This document shows, piece after piece, positions 17,442 through 27,122 of a DNA stretch of 64,000 bases. A program made the position numbers and the translations under genes. The stretch is from Umboniibacter marinipuniceus (lineage in GTDB: Bacteria; Pseudomonadota; Gammaproteobacteria; Pseudomonadales; DSM-25080), in NCBI RefSeq assembly GCF_003688415.1, contig NZ_REFJ01000002.1:434001-498000 (forward strand), written 5' to 3'. The notes beneath the pieces are model-generated. The model was not told where the DNA came from. It saw nothing but the letters and a program-made list of their open reading frames with translations, and searched no databases. Within the stretch, counting starts at the first letter, position 1. Each line of letters starts with the position of its first letter.

Positions 17442-17984
17442 TTAATCCTCGACTGATTGAGTAAGAAAGAGCTCGCTAAATTCGAGGGAAATCTGCTCGC
17501 ACCACTGATTAATGCGCTGACAACTCATTTCCTCCTGCTGATCCTCATCAAGCGCCAGTCCGACAAAACGCAGGCCGTCTTCCGTCAACGCCTTTGAGGC
17601 TTCAAAATCGTATCCCTCCACCGACCAATGGCCTACCATGGTGGCACCTCTAGCGATAATGACGTCGTGGAGCATACCCATCGCATCGAGGAAATAGTCA
17701 CCGTAACCAAATTGATCGCCCAGCCCGAAGAGTGCCACTTCCTTCCCAGTGAAGTCGACTTCACTAACATCGTCCCAAAACTCTTCCCAGTCCGACTGAA
17801 TTTGTCCGAAATCCCATGTTGGAATTCCTAAAATTATGGTCTCATAGTGCGAGAACTCGAGCTGAGACACATCGGCAATATCGAATATATCAACCACATC
17901 ATCTTCAAAACGTGCGGCAATACGCGCGGCAACCGCCTCGGTATTACCTTCGTCACTGCCGAAAAACAAGCCAATCTTGGACAC
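17442..17984 (-). CDS. fldA: Flavodoxin (long-chain, FldA type)
   Basis: A 180-aa FMN electron carrier. The phosphate loop GSDEGNTE (residues 9-16), ILGIPTWDFGQIQSDWEEFW and FGLGDQFGYGDYFLDAMG are canonical for long-chain flavodoxins such as FldA. It likely serves reductive enzymes under iron limitation, in place of ferredoxin. It is a single gene between the hypothetical protein and hda; no Fur box was recognised upstream. Confidence 0.92.
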   Translation of the reverse strand: MSKIGLFFGSDEGNTEAVAARIAARFEDDVVDIFDIADVSQLEFSHYETIILGIPTWDFGQIQSDWEEFWDDVSEVDFTGKEVALFGLGDQFGYGDYFLDAMGMLHDVIIARGATMVGHWSVEGYDFEASKALTEDGLRFVGLALDEDQQEEMSCQRINQWCEQISLEFSELFLTQSVED

Positions 17985-18180
17985 GAAACACCTTTAAAAT
18001 AGAAATTAACTCGTCGCAATTATCTCAGACAGCCTCTATAGAGCCAAGCAAATCCTTTGGCTTCTGAGCAAATGTTAACGCAATGCTTGAATGGTAATGG
18101 CGATACTTGTGTTGTGGATTAATGCGATGCAGAGTAAAAGCAACAGCTTAAAACTTTGGCCTACAAATAAATACCATGCA

Positions 18181-18891
18181 TTACCAACCCATAACCTCTC
18201 GCACGAATGGTATCGTGAGCAGCCGCTTCTGCTCAAGCGTAAGTGAATCGAGCCGCTCTAACACAGCGAAAATCACATTGGCATCGCGCGGGGCGCGGTG
18301 GATAATATAGGTGGCGATTTCATCACTGAGCTTCATGCCTCGGTTACTACAACGTTGCTGAAGCGCACTAGCAAGCTCTTCGTCCGTTAACTTCTCTAAG
18401 TGAAAGATCCCTCCCCAGGTTAACCGCGACTTCAAATCAGCAATCGCGGTATTTAGGTGGCGAGGCGACGCGTCTGCGGTAACCAACAATCGTCTACCGG
18501 TATCGCGAAGCCAATTGTAGATTTCAAACAACGCCGATTCGATTGTTTCGGAGCCTAAGTAATGCTGAAGGTCATCGATGATAACCAGTTCATGGGGCTG
18601 CTGCTCAATGTACGCAGCATAGGCGACAATGTCTTCTGACGAGCGCAGAAACGCCGCTGATCGGCCCTCTTTCGCGAAGGCATTGGCTGACGCTTGCGCC
18701 AAATGACTCTTCCCTACCCCTGCCGGCCCCCACAAATAAATGAGAAAGTCACCGATTGGGGTAGGTTGTTGACGAACACTCTGGACGGCAATTCCACGAG
18801 TCTGGCTAGCACCGATAAAAAAGTTATCGAGCGTGGGCTCATCATTAAGATTAACGTCCAGCGCAAGTTGCTGAGGGCGTTCATTCCACAT
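18181..18891 (-). CDS. hda: DnaA regulatory inactivator Hda
   Basis: AAA+ protein that, with the DNA-loaded beta clamp, stimulates ATP hydrolysis by DnaA to prevent re-initiation. It carries the N-terminal clamp-binding peptide QLALDV (residues 8-13), Walker A GPAGVGKS (55-62), the Walker B-like LVIIDDLQ and a DnaA-like C-terminal part. The length of 236 aa is normal. It overlaps the DUF2066 gene upstream by 11 bases and is translationally coupled, the arrangement known in Pseudomonas. Confidence 0.95.
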   Translation of the reverse strand: MWNERPQQLALDVNLNDEPTLDNFFIGASQTRGIAVQSVRQQPTPIGDFLIYLWGPAGVGKSHLAQASANAFAKEGRSAAFLRSSEDIVAYAAYIEQQPHELVIIDDLQHYLGSETIESALFEIYNWLRDTGRRLLVTADASPRHLNTAIADLKSRLTWGGIFHLEKLTDEELASALQQRCSNRGMKLSDEIATYIIHRAPRDANVIFAVLERLDSLTLEQKRLLTIPFVREVMGW

Positions 18892-19900
18892 TCATCGCAA
18901 CCCACTGGTAATGTTCATCGTCAATTCGCTGTAACTTTCCGTCGCGCTGCAGTCGTTGGCGAAACTTACTGAGCTCATCAACGAGAGAGAGTTCTACTTG
19001 AAGTCCGGCAGGAGAGATGGATTGAATCCGATAGCTTTGTACCTGAAGCAGTTCATCCAGATAGCTACGCAGCGCTGTCACTGAGGGATAATCCTGAAGC
19101 CCAGCCACGGCAACCGAGAGTGCTTGTGGCTCACCACTGAGATCCACCGCTTGCTGCGCTACCAACTGACTCACAACGAGATTGCGCCCTTGATTAGCTG
19201 CGCCCTCAACATCCAAAGCGCCCAACTGCCTACGGCGAAATTCTCCAGCGCAGTCTAACGACCAACTAATACGATAGCGCGCTTGCGAATCTAGGTACGC
19301 GGCCCCGGTTAAAACGCAACTAGCGCCATACTTAGTCGCCAAGTCTACCGCCCGCTCCCGATCATGCGCCCAAATCTGTTGAGGACTAACAATGATACGA
19401 TCCTCGAGATCCCAAATTGGGGTGATCATCTCTAGGTCATAGCGTATGAAAGCGTCATTCATCGAAGCCATCAACGGCTCATCATCACCTAAGTACTGCG
19501 GCGATCGGTTAGCGGTAGTGACTTGCGCTAACAGGACGAGCGTCTTTGACCGCTGATCAGGCCAATAGGCTACATTCGCTTCGACCAACGCCTGTCGCAG
19601 TTTTCGCTCCTGAAAGCGAATATCAAGCTGAGTAAACCCTTCTTCATTCGTTGAGTACGCGTAGTTGTCAACAAATTGACTACTACGAGTTAATAGCGCC
19701 GCTAAGGACTCATCCAACATGCCCGTGTTACCGGTCCGAGATCTCAGCACCTGTTCAAAGGCCTGAGTGATCGCCTCGGCTCGGACCCGCTGACTCCGAT
19801 CTTCAACAATGACACTGGTATCAACCACAGCCGCTTGGCTCGTTGACATTAACCCCAGCGTTAACCCTGCCACAATAATTGCAGTTATGAATGCTTTCAC
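18881..19900 (-). CDS. DUF2066 domain-containing secreted protein
   Basis: A 339-aa protein with an N-terminal signal peptide (cleavage near SQA-AVV, about residue 23). A DUF2066 domain follows, with EAITQAFEQVLRSRTG and FRRRQLGALDVEG-like segments. Function is unknown in the family. The constant linkage to hda and purMN is a conserved gammaproteobacterial arrangement. It overlaps hda and is divergent from purM. Confidence 0.88.
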   Translation of the reverse strand: MKAFITAIIVAGLTLGLMSTSQAAVVDTSVIVEDRSQRVRAEAITQAFEQVLRSRTGNTGMLDESLAALLTRSSQFVDNYAYSTNEEGFTQLDIRFQERKLRQALVEANVAYWPDQRSKTLVLLAQVTTANRSPQYLGDDEPLMASMNDAFIRYDLEMITPIWDLEDRIIVSPQQIWAHDRERAVDLATKYGASCVLTGAAYLDSQARYRISWSLDCAGEFRRRQLGALDVEGAANQGRNLVVSQLVAQQAVDLSGEPQALSVAVAGLQDYPSVTALRSYLDELLQVQSYRIQSISPAGLQVELSLVDELSKFRQRLQRDGKLQRIDDEHYQWVAMNVE

Positions 19901-20123
19901 AGCAAAACTTCCTTATTCATCATGCCGGTAGTTTAGCAAGCTTTAAATCAAGGCAACAGCTCGTAAACTCCCTAAAGCCCGACTTTTCTCACAGTTTATG
20001 CGGTGATTCATGTATCGCGGTAGTATTACCCAATCACTTCAATATTGCTTATCTCACGTTAAACTTTGCGCCATTAATCATATTTTGCTGCGCCTAAGTT
20101 GCGCACTTCACACGGAAATAGCT

Positions 20124-21161
20124 ATGTCAAACAAGACCCCTTTAAGTTATCGCGATGCCGGTGTAGACATTGACGCTGGCAATCAGCTCGTCGATCGTAT
20201 CAAAGCTACCTGCGCAGCCACATCTCGCCCAGAAGTACTGGGTGGTCTTGGTGGATTTGGTGGTGCCTTCGCCCTGCCCGAAGGCTACCGCAAGCCAGTA
20301 TTAATCTCCGGTACCGATGGCGTCGGCACCAAGCTCCGTCTTGCCATTGATGCCAAGCGTTACGACGGTATTGGCATCGACTTAGTGGCGATGTGTGTTA
20401 ATGATGTGGTAGTTGCCGGTGCAGAACCACTCTACTTCCTCGACTACTACGCTACCGCAAAGCTAGACCTTGATGTGGCTGAACAGGTGGTGAAAAGTAT
20501 CGCCGAGGGCTGCATCCAAGCAGGCTGCGCACTGATTGGTGGAGAAACTGCCGAGATGCCGGGTATGTATGATGGCGATGATTTCGACCTCGCCGGTTTC
20601 ACTACCGGTATCGTAGAGCGCGATGAAGTCATCGATGGTAGCCGTGTTGCCGCGGGTGATGTCATTATCGGCCTCAACTCATCAGGCCCTCACTCCAATG
20701 GCTATTCACTTATCCGCAAAGTGCTTGAACGCAGTGCTATGACGCTTGATTCTGAGTTCGATGGCGCCACCCTTGCTGACGCCTTGCTGGCGCCAACCCG
20801 TATCTACGTTAAAGCACTCCTTCAAGCGCATCGTGAGCAGCCATTTAAGGCTCTGGCTCACATTACCGGTGGTGGTCTATTAGAGAATATCCCGCGAGTT
20901 CTACCTGAAGGCACTCAAGCCGTCATCGACTGTAGCAGCTGGACGCTTCCTCCGGTGTTTGAATGGCTCCAACGTGAAGGCAACATTGAAGCTACCGAAC
21001 TCTACCGCACCTTCAATTGTGGTATCGGCATGACCGTTGTGGTGGGTGCCGATGAGGCGGACAAGGCGCTAGCACTTCTCGCGGCTGCAGGTGAACCCGG
21101 TACCATTATCGGCCGAATCACCACCGATGCGGCAAGCGAAGTGGTGCTGGAGAACGTTTGA
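20124..21161 (+). CDS. purM: Phosphoribosylformylglycinamidine cyclo-ligase
   Basis: Makes aminoimidazole ribonucleotide (AIR) from FGAM with ATP in purine synthesis. The N-terminus [20 protein letters not shown], the [12 protein letters not shown] loop, [29 protein letters not shown] and [17 protein letters not shown] are all present. The start at 20124 gives 345 aa, the usual length; the frame stays open 38 codons upstream, but that part is not protein-like. It overlaps purN (TGATG). Confidence 0.97.
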   Translation: MSNKTPLSYRDAGVDIDAGNQLVDRIKATCAATSRPEVLGGLGGFGGAFALPEGYRKPVLISGTDGVGTKLRLAIDAKRYDGIGIDLVAMCVNDVVVAGAEPLYFLDYYATAKLDLDVAEQVVKSIAEGCIQAGCALIGGETAEMPGMYDGDDFDLAGFTTGIVERDEVIDGSRVAAGDVIIGLNSSGPHSNGYSLIRKVLERSAMTLDSEFDGATLADALLAPTRIYVKALLQAHREQPFKALAHITGGGLLENIPRVLPEGTQAVIDCSSWTLPPVFEWLQREGNIEATELYRTFNCGIGMTVVVGADEADKALALLAAAGEPGTIIGRITTDAASEVVLENV

Positions 21162-21826
21162 TGAAACGAATCATCGTATTGGCGTCAGGTAGCGGAACTA
21201 ACTTGCAGGCTATTATTGACGCCGACCAACGCAATGCGTTTGCTGGGAATGTTGTGGGCGTTATTTCTAACGTCCCAACTGCCCGCTGCTTAACGCGAGC
21301 TGAGGAGCATGGAATTAAGAGTGTTGCGATTGACCACACTCAGTTTGGATCGCGCGAAGAGTTTGAAGCGCAACTTTCCGAAGCCGTAGATGCCTTTGCG
21401 CCTGACCTCATTATTCTCGCGGGTTTTATGCGTATTTTGACGCCGGTATTCGTCGACAAATATCTTGGCAAGCTGATAAACATTCATCCGAGCCTGCTGC
21501 CCAAGTATCCCGGATTAAACACCCATCAGCGTGCGATCGACGCCGGTGATGAGTTTGCTGGCGCTACCGTCCATTACGTTACCGCTGAGCTCGACGGTGG
21601 CCCACCAATCATTCAGGGTAAAACACCCATCGACCCTGATATGACCGCCAAGAGCCTTGCGGAGCGTATTCTATTTGACGTAGAGCATCACATTTTCCCG
21701 GTGGCCGTGTCCTGGTTCTGTGATAATCGCTTGCGTTATGAGAACGGCCGCGCTTTACTCGATAATAAAGTCATCGATAATTCGGGAATTCTATGGAAAA
21801 CCTCAGAACAGGTATCACAAAGCTAG
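21161..21826 (+). CDS. purN: Phosphoribosylglycinamide formyltransferase 1
   Basis: Transfers a formyl group from 10-formyltetrahydrofolate to GAR. The SGSGTNLQAI N-terminus, the catalytic region FMRILTPVFVDKY followed by NIHPSLLPKYPGLNTHQRAI, and the DGGPPIIQ motif with its downstream Asp region are intact. ATG at 21161 overlaps the purM stop. The 221 aa include a slightly extended C-terminus whose last 34 bases overlap the next gene. Confidence 0.96.
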   Translation: MKRIIVLASGSGTNLQAIIDADQRNAFAGNVVGVISNVPTARCLTRAEEHGIKSVAIDHTQFGSREEFEAQLSEAVDAFAPDLIILAGFMRILTPVFVDKYLGKLINIHPSLLPKYPGLNTHQRAIDAGDEFAGATVHYVTAELDGGPPIIQGKTPIDPDMTAKSLAERILFDVEHHIFPVAVSWFCDNRLRYENGRALLDNKVIDNSGILWKTSEQVSQS

Positions 21827-22515
21827 CTAGACCAACCCTTCTTTTGGCCCTGCTCTGGAACGTACCTATTAGCGCTGCTGAATCAAGACAGCCCTATGAA
21901 GCGACCTATCAGGGTCGCTACTCGGGGCTTGAGATCACCGCCACGCGGAGTTTTTCTTGCGAGCATCAAGACACCGACACTAAGCTTAACAACTGCTCAC
22001 TCTCTACCGTACTAGAGGCCGCACTTGGAACCATCGCGGAGGAGTCATTATTTCGAGTTGAAGATCGGAATATTGAAGCCCAGAGTTACCGCTATGACCA
22101 ACGCTTCTTTCTTTCGCGGCGCAGTCGCTCTATTGATTTCAATACGCCGGGCGCGGTGATCTATGAAGACCGACATGGTGCAAAAACCATTCCAATTGAG
22201 CAACCCTACCTTGATAACCTCTCCTATCAGTATGCGCTGAGTCTAGCCGCCATTAACGGCGACGACACCGTCGAGATCCCCATCATTCGTCGTGGAAAAA
22301 CGGACCTATTACGATTTGTTCGCGAGGGTTCTAGCGAGCAACAGATTAACGGGGAAACTATCTCCACCGTGCGCTTCATTCAGCGACGCGAAGACAAGGA
22401 CAAAACCATTGAGGTTTGGCTTGCGCCAGCCCTGGCCGGCGTAATGACGAGCATTCGCTATACCGAGGACGATAGTAGCTATTCGCTCAACATTAGCTCG
22501 CTGAAGTTCCTGTAA
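21793..22515 (+). CDS. DUF3108 domain-containing secreted protein
   Basis: A 240-aa protein with a signal peptide (hydrophobic about residues 13-27, ending ISAA). The remainder is the beta-rich DUF3108 domain, e.g. PYEATYQGRYSGLEITATRSF and the C-terminal EVWLAP...GVMTSIRYTE. Function is unknown. It overlaps purN by 34 bases; this purM-purN-DUF3108 order is common in gammaproteobacteria. Confidence 0.85.
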   Translation: MENLRTGITKLARPTLLLALLWNVPISAAESRQPYEATYQGRYSGLEITATRSFSCEHQDTDTKLNNCSLSTVLEAALGTIAEESLFRVEDRNIEAQSYRYDQRFFLSRRSRSIDFNTPGAVIYEDRHGAKTIPIEQPYLDNLSYQYALSLAAINGDDTVEIPIIRRGKTDLLRFVREGSSEQQINGETISTVRFIQRREDKDKTIEVWLAPALAGVMTSIRYTEDDSSYSLNISSLKFL

Positions 22516-22565
22516 CGGCAAGTACGAAGACTCTGCCGTTAATTCACCTCAGCTTCACGCTTAGC

Positions 22566-23636
22566 TCAGTCATCTAGCAAGACAAATTCTGGCATTGAAG
22601 CCAAGGGCATCATCGCCACTTCCTCACCGCAACGGAGCGCTAGGGCTTGGTATGCTTGCTGTTCTGCTCCGCTACTAGCCATGAGATTCTCACCTGCATC
22701 AGCCGACTGCCTGATTGCTAAGGAAAGAGGCAGCTTAGCCAGCAACTTCGCGTCATAGGTGGCAGCCAGACGTTCACCGCCATCACTACCAAAGATAGCC
22801 TCCTGATGACCGCAAGCGGAACAGGTGTGAATACTCATATTTTCAACGAGACCAACGATTGGAATGTTAACTTTGGCGAACATTTCAATTGCCTTCTTGG
22901 CATCCAACAACGCGATATCCTGAGGAGTGGTGACAATTACTGCCCCCGAGACCGCCATCTTCTGAGCAACAGTTAGTTGAATATCACCAGTTCCTGGTGG
23001 CATATCAACAATAAGGTAGTCCAGATCATCCCAGAGCGTTTGTTCCAATATCTGCATCAACGCGCCGCTCGCCATAGGACCGCGCCACACCGCTGGCGTC
23101 TTCTCCGTGGTAAGATATCCAAGACTCATGGTTTGCAGACCCGCTGCGACGACCGGTTCGAAATGCTTGGACGCTTGCACCTTTGGCCGAGTCCCCTCGG
23201 CAACGCCCAACATTGTTGGGATACTAGGCCCATAGATATCAGCATCTAATACGCCAACTTTCGCGCCTTCCGCCTGCAGTGCCAGGGCCAGATTTACAGT
23301 GGTCGTTGATTTACCCACTCCGCCTTTTCCCGAAGCCACCAGAATAATATTCTTCACACCCGCTACTAACGGTCGCTCCGCTTTAATCGCCAGCTGCGGT
23401 ACGCTAATTGCAAATTCAATCGTCAAATCCCGATGTTCAACGAGTTCATCAATCGCTACGGCAATTCGCTGACTTAAGCCTTCCCACTGTGATTTACATG
23501 GCCAAGGGAAACTAAAGACTAATCGGCAAGCGGTATCGCTAAGTTCGGTCTCAGAAAGCCAGTTGACTAGCGGTTGTTGATGGGTTCCAAATTGGAGTTT
23601 TGAAAGGGCCTCAGTAAGTTTTTCGCGGCTAATCAT
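22566..23636 (-). CDS. apbC: Iron-sulfur cluster carrier protein Mrp/ApbC
   Basis: P-loop ATPase that binds and transfers Fe-S clusters in the cytoplasm. An N-terminal MIP18-like region of about 90 residues is followed by the deviant Walker A GKGGVGKSTT (103-112), DADIYGPSIP, DMPPGTGDIQL and the cluster-binding CSAC (Cys272, Cys275). The length of 356 aa fits. It is divergent from metG, as in E. coli and Pseudomonas. Confidence 0.95.
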   Translation of the reverse strand: MISREKLTEALSKLQFGTHQQPLVNWLSETELSDTACRLVFSFPWPCKSQWEGLSQRIAVAIDELVEHRDLTIEFAISVPQLAIKAERPLVAGVKNIILVASGKGGVGKSTTTVNLALALQAEGAKVGVLDADIYGPSIPTMLGVAEGTRPKVQASKHFEPVVAAGLQTMSLGYLTTEKTPAVWRGPMASGALMQILEQTLWDDLDYLIVDMPPGTGDIQLTVAQKMAVSGAVIVTTPQDIALLDAKKAIEMFAKVNIPIVGLVENMSIHTCSACGHQEAIFGSDGGERLAATYDAKLLAKLPLSLAIRQSADAGENLMASSGAEQQAYQALALRCGEEVAMMPLASMPEFVLLDD

Positions 23637-23721
23637 AGGGCGCTCCGTGGAGAAATTGTAGTGACTTCCGCCATAATGGCGTTGTGGAGCGAAATTTCAA
23701 CCTTTAAAACCGCTAGTTTAG

Positions 23722-23750
23722 TTTCAAGGAGCGAGCAATTAGGCTAAAAT
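23722..23750 (+). promoter_or_regulatory. Putative metG promoter
   Basis: TAAAAT (23745-23750) with TTTCAA (23722-23727) 17 bases upstream, about 50 bases before the metG start. The -10 matches well and the -35 only weakly. The GGCTAAAAT context recurs before pyrC (GCTAAAAT). Confidence 0.35.
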
Positions 23751-23798
23751 CTCGCTTAAATTGTCCTGCCCTTTTATCGAATGGAGTTACCCGAACGC

Positions 23799-25847
23799 AT
23801 GTCAACGTTACCTCGTAAAATCCTCGTCACGAGTGCCCTACCCTACGCCAACGGTTCGATTCACCTAGGCCACTTGGTTGAGTACATTCAAACGGACATT
23901 TGGGTACGTTTTCAGAAAATGCGCGGGAACGGCTGTACCTACGTTTGCGCTGACGATGCTCACGGCACCGCAATTATGCTTAAAGCAGAGCAACTTGGTC
24001 GTAGCGCCGAGGAACAGATTGCCGCGGTGAAAGCGGAACACGAACAGGACTTCGCTGACTTTCATATTGGCTTTGATAATTTTCATTCTACCCATTCTAA
24101 TGAAAACAAAGCGCTTTCCGAGGAGATTTATCTAGCGCTTGAAGCGAACGGGCATATTACCCGTAAAACCATCACCCAAGCGTTTGACCCAGAGCGAAAT
24201 ATTTTTCTCGCTGATCGTTATATCAAAGGTACTTGCCCAAGCTGTAAAGCCGAAGATCAATACGGCGATAATTGTGAGAGCTGCGGCGCTACCTATTCGC
24301 CTACGGATTTAATCAATGCCGTGTCAACGCTCTCAGGTGCAACGCCCGTTGAAAAAGAGTCCGAACATTTCTTTTTTGACCTGCCTCAGTTCAGCGATTT
24401 TCTAAAACACTGGACTCGCTCTGGCACCCTGCAAACCGAAGTGGCTAACAAGCTGTCTGAATGGTTGGACAGTGGCCTTCAGGCCTGGGATATCTCTCGC
24501 GACGCACCCTATTTCGGCTTCGAAATCCCCGGAGCGCCAGGCAAGTACTTCTATGTTTGGTTGGACGCGCCAATTGGCTACATGGCAAGTTTCAAAAACC
24601 TCTGTGATCAGCGCAGTGATCTATCCTTCGATGAGTACTGGTCAGCGGACGCCACAACTGAACTCTATCACTTCATTGGCAAGGATATTGTCAACTTCCA
24701 CGCTCTGTTTTGGCCAGCAATGTTGCACTCGGCTAACTACCGTTTACCCACTGGCGTTAATGTCCATGGATTCTTGACGGTGAATGGTAAAAAAATGTCT
24801 AAGTCTCGTGGGACCTTTATTAACGCTCGCAGTTACTTAAATCACATGAACCCCGAATACCTTCGCTACTACTTTGCCGCGAAGTTATCTGCTGGCGTAG
24901 ATGATATTGACCTTAACCTTGAAGATTTTATGCAGCGAGTCAATTCTGACCTCGTTGGTAAGGTGGTCAACATCGCCAGTCGTACGGCCAAATTTGTCCA
25001 CAAACTGGGCGCTGGAAAACTTAGCGGTGCACCCCACGATACCTCGCTCTGGGAACAATTCACCACTGCTGACAGTTCCATTGCCGCGCACTACGAAGCT
25101 CGCGAATATGGTAAGGCCATGCGGGAAATTATGGCATTAGCCGATCTCGCCAACCAATATATCGCCCAACACCAACCCTGGTCTTTAGCAAAGTCTGAAG
25201 CAACTCAGGCTGAGGCCCTAGCGGTTTGCGTCCAGTCACTCAACATGTTCGCTGCACTGTCAACTTGGTTGGCACCGGTGCTCCCAGTGACGGCGGAGAA
25301 GATAGGCGAATTCTTGCAACGCCCTAGCTGTTGGAAAACGGGGCCCGTTTGGCTCGCTGACCATGAAATTGCCACCTTCAGCCCGCTGTTAAAACGTTTA
25401 GAACAGCCGGCCATTGATGCCATGATGGATGATGCTAAGGCCGCACTCGAAGCACTCCAACCTGCACCCGAAGTTGAGACACTCGCCAGCAATGGTCAAC
25501 TCGATGCTGATCCACTTGCCGAAGAAATTAGCTTTGATGATTTTGCTAAAGTCGATCTTCGCGTTGCAAAAATTGTGGCGGCTGAGTCCGTTAAAGGCGC
25601 CGATAAGCTATTACAACTTACCCTCGACCTCGGTGGTGAACAGCGTAATGTCTTCGCCGGGATCAAATCGGCCTATAACGCCGAAGTCCTGGTTGGCCGG
25701 TTGACCGTATTGGTAGCAAATTTGGCGCCGCGGAAGATGCGCTTCGGAGTCTCGGAAGGCATGGTTGCCGCCGCCGGCCCGGGTGGCGACGAAATCTACC
25801 TATTGAGCCCCGATAGCGGTGCCATCCCAGGCATGCGAATTAAGTGA
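23799..25847 (+). CDS. metG: Methionine-tRNA ligase
   Basis: Class I synthetase for initiator and elongator tRNA-Met. It has HLGH (residues 22-25), a zinc knuckle with CPSC and CESC (about 147-163), KMSKS (332-336) and a C-terminal EMAP-II-type tRNA-binding/dimerisation domain (about 580-682). ATG at 23799 gives [19 protein letters not shown], matching known N-termini, with GGAG 12 bases upstream. The upstream ATG at 23781 lacks a ribosome-binding site. The length is 682 aa. Confidence 0.96.
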   Translation: MSTLPRKILVTSALPYANGSIHLGHLVEYIQTDIWVRFQKMRGNGCTYVCADDAHGTAIMLKAEQLGRSAEEQIAAVKAEHEQDFADFHIGFDNFHSTHSNENKALSEEIYLALEANGHITRKTITQAFDPERNIFLADRYIKGTCPSCKAEDQYGDNCESCGATYSPTDLINAVSTLSGATPVEKESEHFFFDLPQFSDFLKHWTRSGTLQTEVANKLSEWLDSGLQAWDISRDAPYFGFEIPGAPGKYFYVWLDAPIGYMASFKNLCDQRSDLSFDEYWSADATTELYHFIGKDIVNFHALFWPAMLHSANYRLPTGVNVHGFLTVNGKKMSKSRGTFINARSYLNHMNPEYLRYYFAAKLSAGVDDIDLNLEDFMQRVNSDLVGKVVNIASRTAKFVHKLGAGKLSGAPHDTSLWEQFTTADSSIAAHYEAREYGKAMREIMALADLANQYIAQHQPWSLAKSEATQAEALAVCVQSLNMFAALSTWLAPVLPVTAEKIGEFLQRPSCWKTGPVWLADHEIATFSPLLKRLEQPAIDAMMDDAKAALEALQPAPEVETLASNGQLDADPLAEEISFDDFAKVDLRVAKIVAAESVKGADKLLQLTLDLGGEQRNVFAGIKSAYNAEVLVGRLTVLVANLAPRKMRFGVSEGMVAAAGPGGDEIYLLSPDSGAIPGMRIK

Positions 25848-25890
25848 TCGCTAGATAGTAAATAGTTATAAGGCAATACCTTTTATATTA

Positions 25891-25919
25891 TTGCTAGGCA
25901 TAAGGCTAGGCGCTAAACT
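25891..25919 (+). promoter_or_regulatory. Promoter of the rsx operon, with overlapping palindrome
   Basis: TTGCTA (25891-25896), 17 bases, TAAACT (25914-25919), then GCGCC, about 35 bases before rsxA. A palindrome, GGCGCTAAACTTAGCGCC (25909-25926), overlaps the -10. It could be an operator for an unidentified regulator or a hairpin at the start of the transcript. Confidence 0.45.
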
Positions 25920-25953
25920 TAGCGCCATTAACCGCAGAATCTAACAGGGACTT

Positions 25954-26529
25954 ATGGCAGACTTTTTCGTCATCTTAATTGGTGCCATCTTAGTTAACAA
26001 TTTCGTACTTGTGCAGTTTTTGGGACTGTGCCCGTTTATGGGCGTGTCTAATAAGCTCGAAACTGCGATAGGCATGGGTGGCGCAACAACCTTCGTACTC
26101 ACGCTTGCCGCAATCTGTTCCTATGCGGTGAACACCTGGCTACTTATTCCGCTAGAACTTGAGTACCTGCAAACCATTGCCTTCATCGTGGTTATCGCAG
26201 GTGTCGTTCAGTTTACCAAGCTGTTCGTTGAAAAGACCTCGCCATTGCTCTACCGTGTACTGGGTGTATTTCTTCCGTTAATCACCTCCAACTGTGCGGT
26301 ACTAGGTGTGGCGTTACAAAACACTCAGAAGGCGCACACCTTCTTGGAGTCAACGCTATACGGCTTTGGTGCGGCGGTTGGTTTCTCCCTAGTGCTGGTA
26401 CTCTTTAGTGCGATGCGTGAGAGGCTTGCCGTTGCCGACGTGCCAGCACCATTCCAAGGTGCCGCCATTGGCATGATTACCGCCGGTTTGATGTCGCTAG
26501 CCTTCATGGGCTTCGCGGGTATGGTGTAA
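25954..26529 (+). CDS. rsxA: Electron transport complex subunit RsxA/RnfA
   Basis: Integral membrane subunit with six predicted helices of the ion-pumping or SoxR-reducing Rsx/Rnf complex. It starts [32 protein letters not shown]. The conserved cysteine motifs LGLCPF and ITSNCAVLG, which hold the membrane-embedded Fe-S cluster shared with RsxE, are present. The length of 191 aa is normal. It is the first gene of rsxABCDGE, 2 bases before rsxB. Confidence 0.96.
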   Translation: MADFFVILIGAILVNNFVLVQFLGLCPFMGVSNKLETAIGMGGATTFVLTLAAICSYAVNTWLLIPLELEYLQTIAFIVVIAGVVQFTKLFVEKTSPLLYRVLGVFLPLITSNCAVLGVALQNTQKAHTFLESTLYGFGAAVGFSLVLVLFSAMRERLAVADVPAPFQGAAIGMITAGLMSLAFMGFAGMV

Positions 26530-26531
26530 TC

Positions 26532-27122
26532 ATGTTCGATTTACTCACCCAATCAACCATCTCAAGCTCGCTGTTTGCACTCTCTCTTCTGGCAGTATTG
26601 TTCGGGCTTGTACTGGGCTATGCCGTAGTTAAATTTAAAGTCGATGGCGACCCTATCGTGGATCAGATTGATAATTTATTGCCACAAACTCAATGCGGGC
26701 AGTGCGGATTCCCTGGTTGCAAACCCTATGCCGAGTCAATTGCTAATGGAGATGCCATTAACAAATGTCCGCCAGGTGGTCAGACAACCGTCAACCAACT
26801 AGCAGAGCTACTGGGTGTTGAAGCACCCGAGCTTGACGAGAGTCACGGAGAGGAAAAGGATAAGCGTGTAATTGCCTACATCCGAGAAGATGAATGCATT
26901 GGTTGTACTAAGTGCATACAAGCCTGTCCGGTAGATGCAATCCTCGGTGCGGCCAAACAAATGCATACTGTGATCGTAGATGAGTGCACGGGTTGTGATC
27001 TCTGCGTAGAACCTTGTCCAGTTGACTGTATCGACTTGCTAGAAATTGATGAAGATATTAATACCTGGAGTTGGAAGCAACCGGATCTTATCGCCACCGA
27101 CAAACGGGGAGTCATTAGCTAA
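26532..27122 (+). CDS. rsxB: Electron transport complex subunit RsxB/RnfB
   Basis: Ferredoxin-like subunit anchored by one N-terminal helix. It carries the [15 protein letters not shown] cluster motif (about residues 53-68) and two 4Fe-4S motifs, [14 protein letters not shown] (about 121-134) and [14 protein letters not shown] (about 151-164). At 196 aa it is the short gammaproteobacterial form. Its TAA overlaps the rsxC ATG by one base. Confidence 0.96.
   Translation: MFDLLTQSTISSSLFALSLLAVLFGLVLGYAVVKFKVDGDPIVDQIDNLLPQTQCGQCGFPGCKPYAESIANGDAINKCPPGGQTTVNQLAELLGVEAPELDESHGEEKDKRVIAYIREDECIGCTKCIQACPVDAILGAAKQMHTVIVDECTGCDLCVEPCPVDCIDLLEIDEDINTWSWKQPDLIATDKRGVIS

Noticed and set aside
20010..20123. 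38-codon N-terminal extension of purM
   Set aside because: The extension is not similar to PurM, overlaps the probable promoter region, and the ATG at 20124 gives the standard 345-aa protein.
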